Assembly: GCF_000963965.1 (NCBI RefSeq)
Contig: NZ_BAMX01000017.1
Location: 1-64,000, forward strand
Source of the DNA: Acetobacter orientalis
GTDB taxonomy: Bacteria; Pseudomonadota; Alphaproteobacteria; Acetobacterales; Acetobacteraceae
Direction: 5' to 3'
DNA: 64,000 nt
Positions 36,654 through 44,289 of the stretch are shown here, in pieces. Below the pieces are notes generated by a model. That model ran no database searches. It worked only from the letters and a program-made list of their open reading frames with translations, and was not told where the DNA came from. Each line of letters starts with the position of its first letter. Position 1 is the stretch's first letter. A program made the position numbers and the translations under genes.

Positions 36654-36929
36654 TCAGCTCATAACGTAGGGAAGCAGAGCCAGGAAGCGGGCACGCTTGA
36701 TAGCCTGTGCCAGCTCACGCTGCTTCTTTGCAGATACCGCGGTGATGCGGCTCGGTACGATCTTGCCGCGTTCAGACAGAAAACGGCTCAGCAGGCGCAC
36801 ATCTTTGTAGTCGATCTTTGGAGCATTTGCGCCAGAGAACGGGCAAGATTTGCGGCGACGGTAGAACGGACGACGTGCACCAACAGCTGGGCGACGTGCG
36901 GCGGGATTAACTTCCATCGTGTCAGACAT
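36654..36929 (-). CDS. rpsR: 30S ribosomal protein S18
   Basis: 91 aa. [20 protein letters not shown] and the basic C-terminal part [20 protein letters not shown] are the S18 signature. It pairs with S6 on the 30S platform. Gaps of 6 bp to rpsF and 11 bp to rplI show one operon. Confidence 0.97.
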   Translation of the reverse strand: MSDTMEVNPAARRPAVGARRPFYRRRKSCPFSGANAPKIDYKDVRLLSRFLSERGKIVPSRITAVSAKKQRELAQAIKRARFLALLPYVMS

Positions 36930-36935
36930 TCTGGA

Positions 36936-37403
36936 TTACTCCCCTTCGTTCGCAGCGTCAGCTGCTCTGTCATCACGTGCGCGGTATTCTTCACGATCTT
37001 CGGAAGAACGACGGTTACGACCGCTTTCGAAGCGACCAGCAGCTTTGGGGCCACGGAAGCTACGTTCACCACGGTCATCACCCTTGCGGGACAGAACGGG
37101 AGACGGCGTTTCGTCAATTTCGTCAACACGCAGCGTCAGCAGACGCAGAATGTCTTCGTTGATGGAAAGCTGGCGCTCAATTTCTTTAAGCGTTTCAGAC
37201 TTTGTATCAACACCGAGCAGCACGTAATGGCCTTTGCGGTTTTTCTTGATACGGTAAGCCAGCGTACGCAGACCCCAGTATTCACGCTTCTGAACGCTAC
37301 CACCGTCTGCTTCGATCTGAGCAGCAATACCATCAACGATGGCATCAACCTGCTGCTGAGAGATGTCATTCCGCGCAATAAGCACGGTTTCGTAAAGCGG
37401 CAT
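36936..37403 (-). CDS. rpsF: 30S ribosomal protein S6
   Basis: 155 aa. MPLYETVLIARNDISQQQVD and the RIKKNRKGHYVLLGV strand identify S6. Beyond the core (about residue 100) runs a charged Arg/Asp/Glu-rich tail of about 55 residues. AGGGAG lies 6 bp upstream of the ATG. First gene of the operon; the 155-bp leader holds a 9-bp hairpin that may be a regulatory leader. Confidence 0.96.
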   Translation of the reverse strand: MPLYETVLIARNDISQQQVDAIVDGIAAQIEADGGSVQKREYWGLRTLAYRIKKNRKGHYVLLGVDTKSETLKEIERQLSINEDILRLLTLRVDEIDETPSPVLSRKGDDRGERSFRGPKAAGRFESGRNRRSSEDREEYRARDDRAADAANEGE

Positions 37404-37487
37404 ATTGTCTCCCTTCGGATAAGGTCAACCCAACTGCGCCAAACCATTTCAGCCAACAGCGCCACTTAAAAAGCAGCTACGGGTATA

Positions 37488-37511
37488 GCCGGCACGATGC
37501 CACGTACCGGC
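37488..37511 (-). promoter_or_regulatory. hairpin in the rpsF leader
   Basis: Minus-strand stem GCCGGTACG / CGTGCCGGC (one wobble) with a 6-nt loop TGGCAT, 85-108 bp upstream of the rpsF ATG and not followed by a T run. In many bacteria an S6:S18-binding leader RNA controls this operon; whether this hairpin is such an element needs structural comparison. Confidence 0.4.
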
Positions 37512-37558
37512 AGGGAAGATGGCGTGTCTTTCATACTCCCGCTTAAAAAGCAAGAGTT

Positions 37559-38095
37559 TTAAACACGAAACCGTTCAGGAATAACAAGGCCAAGGCGTTG
37601 GGGCACGTCCCACACCTCATCAACCGCACGCACTGGCGTAAAACCGACGTCTTTGTAAAAAGATAAAGCGCGCGGGTGGTCTGCAGTACAGGTGTTAACA
37701 AGCAGCTCTAATGGGCCAAAAGACCACGCCCTTGCCACCACGCTTTCTAAAAAAGCACGCCCCACGCCCTGCCCTATCGTATCAGGGAATAAGCCAAAAT
37801 ACGCTAGATTGATCTGTTTTTTATCACTCAGATCAAGCTCATAGAACCCACGCGGCGTATCACCCTGCATCAACAAGCCAATTTCAGCCGTTTTGCTTTC
37901 CAAAAAGGCCGTCAAATCCGCATCAGAAGAGGCTTGGCGCATCCACCAGCAATAGTCACGCCCCACGCGGTCTTGTAAGCCCCGATAGTACGCAAGTGTT
38001 GGCTTTATCTGCTCTAAACGCCATCCGAGCGGCAAATTATGAGCAGGCTGTTTCAAAGGGCGCGTCATACGCATGAAGGTGACAGTCACCTTCAT
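37559..38095 (-). CDS. GNAT family N-acetyltransferase
   Basis: 178 aa from the ATG at 38095 (MKVTVTFMRMTRP…); the frame stays open upstream into rpoD, but homologous proteins as I recall begin with a similar VTVT…MT…P stretch. Acetyl-CoA binding region: INLAYFGLFPDTIGQGVGRA, followed by NTCTADHPRALSFYKDVGF. The substrate is unknown; the YRGLQDRVGRDYCWW segment near residue 40 marks a conserved subgroup. It lies 35 bp after the rpoD stop on the same strand, and its first eight codons lie inside a perfect hairpin. Confidence 0.82.
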   Translation of the reverse strand: MKVTVTFMRMTRPLKQPAHNLPLGWRLEQIKPTLAYYRGLQDRVGRDYCWWMRQASSDADLTAFLESKTAEIGLLMQGDTPRGFYELDLSDKKQINLAYFGLFPDTIGQGVGRAFLESVVARAWSFGPLELLVNTCTADHPRALSFYKDVGFTPVRAVDEVWDVPQRLGLVIPERFRV

Positions 38096-38120
38096 GCGTG
38101 TGGTTGGCTCAAGCGCCCTT
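38056..38120. repeat. nested perfect inverted repeat between rpoD and the GNAT gene
   Basis: Inner arms ACGCATGAAGGTGAC (38069-38083) and GTCACCTTCATGCGT (38085-38099) are perfectly complementary around one base. Outer arms AAGGGCGC (38056-38063) and GCGCCCTT (38113-38120) also pair. No T run follows on the minus strand, so this is not a classical terminator. The inner hairpin contains the GNAT start codon at 38095-38093. Confidence 0.85.
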
Positions 38121-38129
38121 ATGGGTATC

Positions 38130-40106
38130 TCAGTTATCATCCAAGAAAGAGCGTAGCTTACGGCTACGGCTTGGGTGTTTGAGTTTGCGTAGTGCTTTAG
38201 CTTCAATCTGACGGATACGCTCACGTGTCACGTTAAACTGCTGCCCGACTTCTTCCAACGTGTGGTCAGTATTCATGCCAATACCAAAACGCATACGCAG
38301 CACGCGCTCTTCACGCGGCGTCAAAGAGGCCAGAACGCGGGTTGTTGCTTCACGCAGGTTAGTCTGAATAGCGGCATCCAGCGGAATGATAGCCGTTTTA
38401 TCTTCAATAAAGTCGCCTAAGTGGCTGTCTTCCTCATCGCCAATGGGGGTTTCAAGAGAAATTGGCTCTTTGGCAATTTTGAGAACTTTACGCACTTTTT
38501 CAAGCGGCATACCCAGCTTTTCGGCCAGTTCTTCCGGCGCTGGCTCACGACCAATTTCATGCAACATCTGGCGCGATGTGCGCACCAGTTTGTTGATGGT
38601 CTCAATCATATGCACCGGAATACGAATGGTACGCGCCTGATCCGCAATAGAGCGCGTAATCGCCTGCCTGATCCACCATGTGGCATAGGTCGAAAATTTG
38701 TAACCACGGCGGTATTCAAACTTATCGACCGCCTTCATCAGGCCGATATTGCCTTCCTGAATAAGGTCAAGAAACTGCAAGCCACGGTTGGTATATTTTT
38801 TGGCAATGGAGATAACCAACCGCAGGTTGGCCTCAATCATTTCCTTTTTGGCTCGTGCTGAATCCCGTTCGCCACGCGCAACAGTTGCGTAAACACGGCG
38901 GAACTCGCCAATCGGCAACCCGGTTTCCTGCGCAAGCAGGGCAACTTGGTTACGCAGGTCAACAACTGTATCGCTATGCCGGGCAATAAAGTTTTTCCAA
39001 GACTTACCGGGCAGAGCTGAAATCATTTCCATCCAGGTCGGGTCAAGCTCCCGGCCACGGTATTTCAGCAAGAAATCTTCACGCGATACGCGGCAGCTTT
39101 CGGCCAGACGCAGCATACGCCCTTCTAGCACGTTGAGGCTGCGGAACATTTCTTTCAACTGCGCAACCAGATCTTCAATCCGGTTATTGTGCAGGTGTAC
39201 CTGCTCCACTTTGCCCACCAGTTCATCACGCAGGGCTGCGTAGTCCTGCTCAGACTGGTCTAGCACTTCCCCACCTGCGGTTAGCACTTCAATGCGCTGT
39301 ACCTGCAATTGGCGCAGTTTTTCGTAAAGCGGTTCAATATCTTCAAAATGCGCAAGAATTTCTGGCTTCAGTTTTTCTTCCAGCGCGGAAAGAGACAGGC
39401 CACTGCCTTCCCCCTCTACTTCGCCTTCGCTTTCTGCCTCGTTCTCGTTTTCTTCGGCTTCGTCGCCGTCGTTTTCTGCGCCTTCAAAACCCTCTTCACC
39501 TTCGCCGGGCGGGTTACCGCCAGCCTGCATGGCTTCAAGGTCAACAATGTCGCGCAGCAACATTTCGTTGTTACGAATCATTTCATGCCATGAAATGATA
39601 GCACGGAAGGTCAGCGGGCTTTCGCACAGGCCGCCGATCATTTCATCGCGGCCAGCCTCAATACGCTTGGCAATAGCAATTTCGCCTTCACGAGAGAGCA
39701 GCTCAACGGTGCCCATCTCACGCAGGTACATACGCACAGGGTCATCTGTGCGGCCAAGGTTTTCAGTGTTTACGTTACCACTGGGGCCTTCAGCCTCTTC
39801 AGTTTCTTCTTCGGCCTCTTCATCGCCATCAGCTTTTTCAGCTTTGGCGTTTTCGGAGTCGTCACTTTCTTCGTTTTCAACAACCTGAATGCCCATTTCG
39901 GACAACATGGCCATGATGTCTTCTATCTGTTCAGAAGACATTTTGTCCTGAGGAAGAACAGCATTCAGCTCATCAAAGGTGATGCAGCCGCGCTCCCGTC
40001 CTTTTGCGATCAGCTTTTTAACCGCCGAGGACTGTGTATCCAGCCGGGTGGTATCACCATCCTGCTCGACCTGCGCTCCACTACCTGATGCCGTTTTTGT
40101 TGCCAT
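38130..40106 (-). CDS. rpoD: RNA polymerase primary sigma factor RpoD
   Basis: 658 aa from the ATG at 40106 ([10 protein letters not shown]…), which follows a GGGAGGGAGCAGG sequence; an open frame extends 60 codons further upstream but lacks sigma homology. Region 1.1 ([20 protein letters not shown]), region 1.2 ([20 protein letters not shown]), region 2 ([20 protein letters not shown]), region 3 and region 4 ([20 protein letters not shown]) are intact. Two strongly acidic inserts lie near residues 80-115 and 210-245 in the non-conserved region. Downstream of dnaG in the macromolecular synthesis cluster. Confidence 0.97.
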   Translation of the reverse strand: MATKTASGSGAQVEQDGDTTRLDTQSSAVKKLIAKGRERGCITFDELNAVLPQDKMSSEQIEDIMAMLSEMGIQVVENEESDDSENAKAEKADGDEEAEEETEEAEGPSGNVNTENLGRTDDPVRMYLREMGTVELLSREGEIAIAKRIEAGRDEMIGGLCESPLTFRAIISWHEMIRNNEMLLRDIVDLEAMQAGGNPPGEGEEGFEGAENDGDEAEENENEAESEGEVEGEGSGLSLSALEEKLKPEILAHFEDIEPLYEKLRQLQVQRIEVLTAGGEVLDQSEQDYAALRDELVGKVEQVHLHNNRIEDLVAQLKEMFRSLNVLEGRMLRLAESCRVSREDFLLKYRGRELDPTWMEMISALPGKSWKNFIARHSDTVVDLRNQVALLAQETGLPIGEFRRVYATVARGERDSARAKKEMIEANLRLVISIAKKYTNRGLQFLDLIQEGNIGLMKAVDKFEYRRGYKFSTYATWWIRQAITRSIADQARTIRIPVHMIETINKLVRTSRQMLHEIGREPAPEELAEKLGMPLEKVRKVLKIAKEPISLETPIGDEEDSHLGDFIEDKTAIIPLDAAIQTNLREATTRVLASLTPREERVLRMRFGIGMNTDHTLEEVGQQFNVTRERIRQIEAKALRKLKHPSRSRKLRSFLDDN

Positions 40107-40257
40107 ACCAGACCTGCTCCCTCCCCGCCTGCACCCGGTACAAAAGAATGCAGCACGACCAGTTAACCATACACACTGTTCAGTTTTACGGGCGGGCAGG
40201 ACGTGGGGTATCCAGCCACAGAAGTCAAGAGGAACACCGCCCGAACGTTGCGCCCTC

Positions 40258-42087
40258 TTACAGCCCAGCCTCTTCCATTTCGCCACGTTTAAGCCGCGCC
40301 AACGCTTCTAGCCGTGGCTGTAAACGCCCCCATTCTGCCGAATCGCAGCCTTCAGTTGCAAAGCGCGCAATCTCTTGCTCAACCTCCTGCTGAAACTGCG
40401 AGAAATGCAGCAAGCCATAAAAATGCCACCACTGTGTTCTAGCGGCCACAGCCAATGACGCATCCTGCTCTTGCATACTCATGGGCAACCCGCCACCCGT
40501 AAGCACCTCATCTACCAGTTTTTTTTCGTCCTGCCCGTCTAACCCTTTTATCAGGGCTTCGCTCGTTTCGGGCAAGAGCCCCTCAGCAGAAAGATCAAGC
40601 AACAGGTCTCGCACCGCAGCAAAACTACCTACCAGTTCGAGCCTGCATAAAGCTTCTTCTACCTCTGGCACAACATCTGGGTAGCGCAGCAGTAAGGCCA
40701 ATAAAATACGCTGCTGCTCACGCACCGCGTCAAGCACAACAACCGTATTTTGCCCGGCACCTCCGCTAAATGCCCCACCGCCAGTCTCTCGTTTATTTCC
40801 TTTCTTGCGCCTAAACGTTTCAAAAAAACGATCAAGCAACGTAGAACGATATTCAGACGCCAGAGCCTTATCTGGTATAAGTGCCGCAACCTCTACCAGC
40901 TTACGGCGCAGCGCCGCGCGCTCCTCCGGCCCTGGGTTATTAACACCCCCAGCCAGCAAATCGAACAACACCGCAGACAAAGGTTTTGCTTCTGCAAACA
41001 AGACGCCAACTTTTTCTGCCCCTTGCGCACGCACCAAGCTGTCTGGATCTTCTCCCTCAGGCAGCAGGCAGAGTCGCAAAGAGTGCTCAGCCTTTAAAAG
41101 TGGTAAAGCTACCTCTGCCGCCCGAGCAGCTGCCCTCCGCCCGGCGCCGTCGCCGTCAAAACACAAAATAGGAGAAGGATCGACCTGCCAAAGCACCTCA
41201 AGCTGCTCTGGCGTTAGAGCCGTACCCAACGGGGCAACAGCCCCTTTAAACCCAGCCTGATGCAAGGCAATAACATCCATATACCCCTCAACAACAATCA
41301 GGTCTGTTGGGGGCACCCCTTTGGGGCGCGGGGCACGCACTGCGGCTCTCGCTCTATCCAAGCCAAACAGTAAGCGCCTTTTAGAAAAAAGCGGGGTTTC
41401 AGGGCCATTAAGGTACTTAGGCTGCCCATCACCCAAAATACGCCCACCAAAAGAGACCAGCCGCCCTTTTCGATCGCGTATGGGAAAGGTGACCCGCCCC
41501 CAAAACAGTTCGCCTTTTGGGTTGCCATCTTCATCTAGGCGCATCAGCCCGGCTTCGGCCATCATATGGGGCGTAATGCCGTGCGGCTCTAACACCGCAG
41601 CCAAACTACCGCGCCCTTCTGCGGCCCACCCCAAACCAAAGGCCTCAATTGTGTGCCGCGTCAGCCCGCGTCCTGTCAGGTAGGCAAGACCAGCCTTACC
41701 GGCTGGCGTATAAAGCGCTTGAGACCAAACTTTTTGCGTTTGCTCAAGCACATCTTCCAAAGATTGCACATGCGCCACCTCTTCTCGGCTGCGACGCGTC
41801 TCTTTAGGTACTTCCATACCGGCGGCAGAGGCCAACTCGTCTACTGCCTCAGGAAAATTCTTGCCCTCCATCTGCATAACGAAAGAAATAGCATCGCCAT
41901 GCACGCCACAGCCAAAGCAATGGAAGTGGTCATCATACACATAAAACGAAGGGGTTTTTTCACCATGGAAAGGGCAGCAGCCCTTCCAGTTACGGCCAGA
42001 GCGCGCCAGCTTGACGCGCCGCCCAATAATAGTGGCGAGTGGCGTGCGTGCCCGCAGTTCATCCAGAAAGTTTGGCTCTATTGCCAT
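40258..42087 (-). CDS. dnaG: DNA primase
   Basis: 609 aa. The CHC2 zinc finger is complete ([11 protein letters not shown], then [11 protein letters not shown]). The RNA polymerase core with the TOPRIM motif follows ([33 protein letters not shown]). The C-terminal part contacts the DnaB helicase. It synthesises RNA primers at the replication fork. yqeY is 52 bp upstream and rpoD about 150 bp downstream, the classic arrangement. Confidence 0.96.
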   Translation of the reverse strand: MAIEPNFLDELRARTPLATIIGRRVKLARSGRNWKGCCPFHGEKTPSFYVYDDHFHCFGCGVHGDAISFVMQMEGKNFPEAVDELASAAGMEVPKETRRSREEVAHVQSLEDVLEQTQKVWSQALYTPAGKAGLAYLTGRGLTRHTIEAFGLGWAAEGRGSLAAVLEPHGITPHMMAEAGLMRLDEDGNPKGELFWGRVTFPIRDRKGRLVSFGGRILGDGQPKYLNGPETPLFSKRRLLFGLDRARAAVRAPRPKGVPPTDLIVVEGYMDVIALHQAGFKGAVAPLGTALTPEQLEVLWQVDPSPILCFDGDGAGRRAAARAAEVALPLLKAEHSLRLCLLPEGEDPDSLVRAQGAEKVGVLFAEAKPLSAVLFDLLAGGVNNPGPEERAALRRKLVEVAALIPDKALASEYRSTLLDRFFETFRRKKGNKRETGGGAFSGGAGQNTVVVLDAVREQQRILLALLLRYPDVVPEVEEALCRLELVGSFAAVRDLLLDLSAEGLLPETSEALIKGLDGQDEKKLVDEVLTGGGLPMSMQEQDASLAVAARTQWWHFYGLLHFSQFQQEVEQEIARFATEGCDSAEWGRLQPRLEALARLKRGEMEEAGL

Positions 42088-42139
42088 TAACCACCCTGCT
42101 TTCCGTTAGTGCTCACACGCAGCCACACAGCCCGCAGCC

Positions 42140-42595
42140 TTAGCTTAAAAGAGCTTTAACAAGGCCATTTGCACGGCCCATATCAAGGGCTGCACCAAAC
42201 TTACCTTTAAGGGCGGCCATAACCTTGCCCATTTCTTTCATGCTGGTGGCACCTGTTTCAGCCACAGCGTCCTTAACGGCAGCCTCAAGAGCAGCATCGT
42301 CCATTTCCGGGGGCAGGTATTCCCGAATAATGGCAATTTCGCCTTCTTCTTTTTCTGCCAATTCGGGGCGCGCTGCATCACGGTACATGGTAGCAGACTC
42401 GGTGCGAGATTTTACCATGCCGCGCAGCGCTGAAATGGCTTCATTTTCATCAAGCCCTTCCCCACCCTTAGCACGACCTGCAATTTCTACGTCCTTCATT
42501 TTGGCCGTGATCATGCGGATAACCCCCACACGCCCGCTTTCCCCGGCTTTCATTGCCACTTTGAGATCAGCCATCAGGCGCTCACGTAAAGACAT
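42140..42595 (-). CDS. GatB/YqeY domain protein
   Basis: 151 aa from the ATG at 42595, with GGAG 6 bp upstream; a GTG two codons earlier is less likely. It is a helical protein (MSLRERLMADLKVAMKAGES, RMITAKMKDVEIA, EIAIIREYLPPEMDD) resembling the tRNA-binding tail of the GatB amidotransferase subunit. Its cellular role is not settled. It starts the yqeY-dnaG-rpoD cluster and is divergent from carA, sharing the 178-bp region that contains the twin inverted repeats. Confidence 0.9.
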   Translation of the reverse strand: MSLRERLMADLKVAMKAGESGRVGVIRMITAKMKDVEIAGRAKGGEGLDENEAISALRGMVKSRTESATMYRDAARPELAEKEEGEIAIIREYLPPEMDDAALEAAVKDAVAETGATSMKEMGKVMAALKGKFGAALDMGRANGLVKALLS

Positions 42596-42660
42596 GACCA
42601 CTCCATCCTTTTACTATCTGTTTATGCCACCACGTTTTACCGTGGCGCAAAATCCTCAGA

Positions 42661-42677
42661 TGGGAAGAAATTTCCCA
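42661..42677. promoter_or_regulatory. operator-like inverted repeat, copy 1
   Basis: 17 bp: TGGGAA-GAAAT-TTCCCA. It lies in the region between the divergent yqeY and carA genes, 66 bp from the yqeY start. It is the exact reverse complement of copy 2, with centres 44 bp apart, close to four helical turns. Confidence 0.7.
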
Positions 42678-42704
42678 CCTTGCGTTTTCCCGCCCTCTTC
42701 TTTG

Positions 42705-42721
42705 TGGGAAATTTCTTCCCA
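42705..42721. promoter_or_regulatory. operator-like inverted repeat, copy 2
   Basis: 17 bp: TGGGAA-ATTTC-TTCCCA, extended by one G-C pair (42704/42722). It ends 51 bp before the carA ATG. Together with copy 1 it could be a paired protein-binding site, or the two copies could pair with each other as an 18-bp stem in RNA. Confidence 0.7.
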
Positions 42722-42772
42722 CTTAAGGTTCAGGCTGCTACAAGACACGCTACGGGAGGAACAACATACCCC

Positions 42773-44182
42773 ATGCCTATGTCAATCGACACTATTATCG
42801 CCCGCCTTGGCGGCCCCGAAGCAACCGCACGCCTAACAGGCGTTGGTACGGAAGCCATTCGCAAGTGGCGACAGGCCCAGAGTATTCCCTCCCGCCATTG
42901 GCCGGTTATTGCGCATGCCACAGGCCTGTCTTTAGCAGACCTACAGCCCGCAGCCCCAACGCACACAGCCTCCCCCGCCCCAACACAGGGCGGTAGCACA
43001 ACAGGATCATCCATGCCTCACGCTCGCCCGGATGGCGCAACAGCCGCCCTTGTTCTTGCCGATGGAACCGTTCTTTGGGGTAAAGGCTTTGGTGCCTTCA
43101 CCAAACAGCCCTCCATTGGCGAGATTTGCTTTTCTACAGGCATGACCGGCTATCAGGAAACCCTGACCGACCCTTCTTTTGCCGGGCAGATCATCACCTT
43201 CACCTTCCCGCATATCGGCAATGTGGGCGTTAACCTAGAAGATGAAGAAGCCAGCCGCATTGCCGCCCGTGGCCTTGTTGTAAAAGAAGACATTACAGAG
43301 CCCGCAAGCTGGCGCGCAAAAGCCCCGCTACAGACATGGCTGCAAGAGCAAAATATTTCTGGCATTGCCGGGGTAGATACACGCTCCCTCACCCTGAAAA
43401 TTCGGGATGGCGGGGCACAAAGTGCAGCCCTTTACTACCCCGAAGATGGTAAATTTGACCTAGACGCCCTTTTGACCGCCACCAAAGCATGGCCCGGCCT
43501 TGAAGGTATGGATCTTGCAAAAGAGGTTACCTGCAAAGCCCCCTACACTTGGTCAGACAGTGTATGGCAGTGGCCAACAGGTAGTCGCCCGGTTGATGGC
43601 AAACGCCGCAAGGTTGTTGCGGTAGATTACGGCGCAAAACGCAACATTCTGCGCTGCCTTGTTGCTGCCGGGTGCGACGTAACCGTGGTGCCCGCCACCA
43701 CAACAGCCAAAGAAATTCTCGAACTCAAGCCCGAAGGCGTGTTCCTCTCCAATGGCCCGGGCGACCCCGCAGCAACTGCCGGTTACGCCGTACCCGCTAT
43801 TAAAGGGGTGCTCGATGCAGGTATTCCGCTATTTGGTATCTGCCTTGGCCATCAGCTTTTAGCACAAGCGCTAGGCGGTAAAACCTACAAGCTAGCCCGT
43901 GGCCACCGTGGCGCCAACCAACCCGTAAAAGACCTTTCAACTGGCCGTGTAGAAATTACCAGCCAGAACCACGGTTTTGCCGTTGATGCCGACAGCCTGC
44001 CAGCCGATGCACACGTTACGCATGTAAGCCTCTTTGATGGGTCAAACGAAGGCTTGGCCTCAGACCGTTATGCGGCATTTTCTGTGCAGTATCACCCAGA
44101 AGCAAGCCCCGGCCCATCAGACAGCTTTTACTTGTTTGAACGCTTTGTGGCGTTGATTGATGCGCATGCCAGCAAAAACTAA
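42773..44182 (+). CDS. carA: carbamoyl-phosphate synthase small subunit with N-terminal helix-turn-helix domain
   Basis: 469 aa from the ATG at 42773, with GGGAGGA 12 bp upstream. Residues 1-60 (IDTIIARLGGPEATARLTGV, then EAIRKWRQAQSIPSRHWPVI) have the pattern of a Cro/YdaS-like DNA-binding domain. A 25-residue Pro/Thr/Ser/Gly linker follows. The canonical CarA starts at about residue 82 (MPHARPDGATAALVLADG); its ATG at 43013 has its own AGGA 6 bp upstream. The glutaminase domain has the nucleophile in GICLGHQLLAQALGG and the His/Glu in YHPEASPGPSDS. It releases ammonia from glutamine for CarB in arginine and pyrimidine synthesis. Confidence 0.95.
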   Translation: MPMSIDTIIARLGGPEATARLTGVGTEAIRKWRQAQSIPSRHWPVIAHATGLSLADLQPAAPTHTASPAPTQGGSTTGSSMPHARPDGATAALVLADGTVLWGKGFGAFTKQPSIGEICFSTGMTGYQETLTDPSFAGQIITFTFPHIGNVGVNLEDEEASRIAARGLVVKEDITEPASWRAKAPLQTWLQEQNISGIAGVDTRSLTLKIRDGGAQSAALYYPEDGKFDLDALLTATKAWPGLEGMDLAKEVTCKAPYTWSDSVWQWPTGSRPVDGKRRKVVAVDYGAKRNILRCLVAAGCDVTVVPATTTAKEILELKPEGVFLSNGPGDPAATAGYAVPAIKGVLDAGIPLFGICLGHQLLAQALGGKTYKLARGHRGANQPVKDLSTGRVEITSQNHGFAVDADSLPADAHVTHVSLFDGSNEGLASDRYAAFSVQYHPEASPGPSDSFYLFERFVALIDAHASKN

Positions 44183-44195
44183 TCTGCCCCAGCCA

Positions 44196-44268
44196 GCCAC
44201 AAACACTTTGTTTGTGGCACCGCTTTGCACCCTTTCTCTTCTTTGCTCTTTCAGCCCCCTAGGGGCTG
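44196..44268 (+). promoter_or_regulatory. two hairpins between carA and carB
   Basis: GCCACAAACA-CTT-TGTTTGTGGC (44196-44218) is a perfect 10-bp stem; CAGCCCC-CTA-GGGGCTG (44252-44268) is a perfect 7-bp stem ending 21 bp before the carB ATG. Neither has a T run, so they may stabilise or process the carAB message rather than end it. Confidence 0.6.
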
Positions 44269-44289
44269 CCTGTCAGGACTGAACCTACC

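Noticed and set aside
40107-40286. 60-codon upstream extension of rpoD
   Set aside because: The added residues (Cys/Arg/Trp-rich) do not resemble sigma factors and the extension runs into the end of dnaG; ATG 40106 has a good ribosome binding site.
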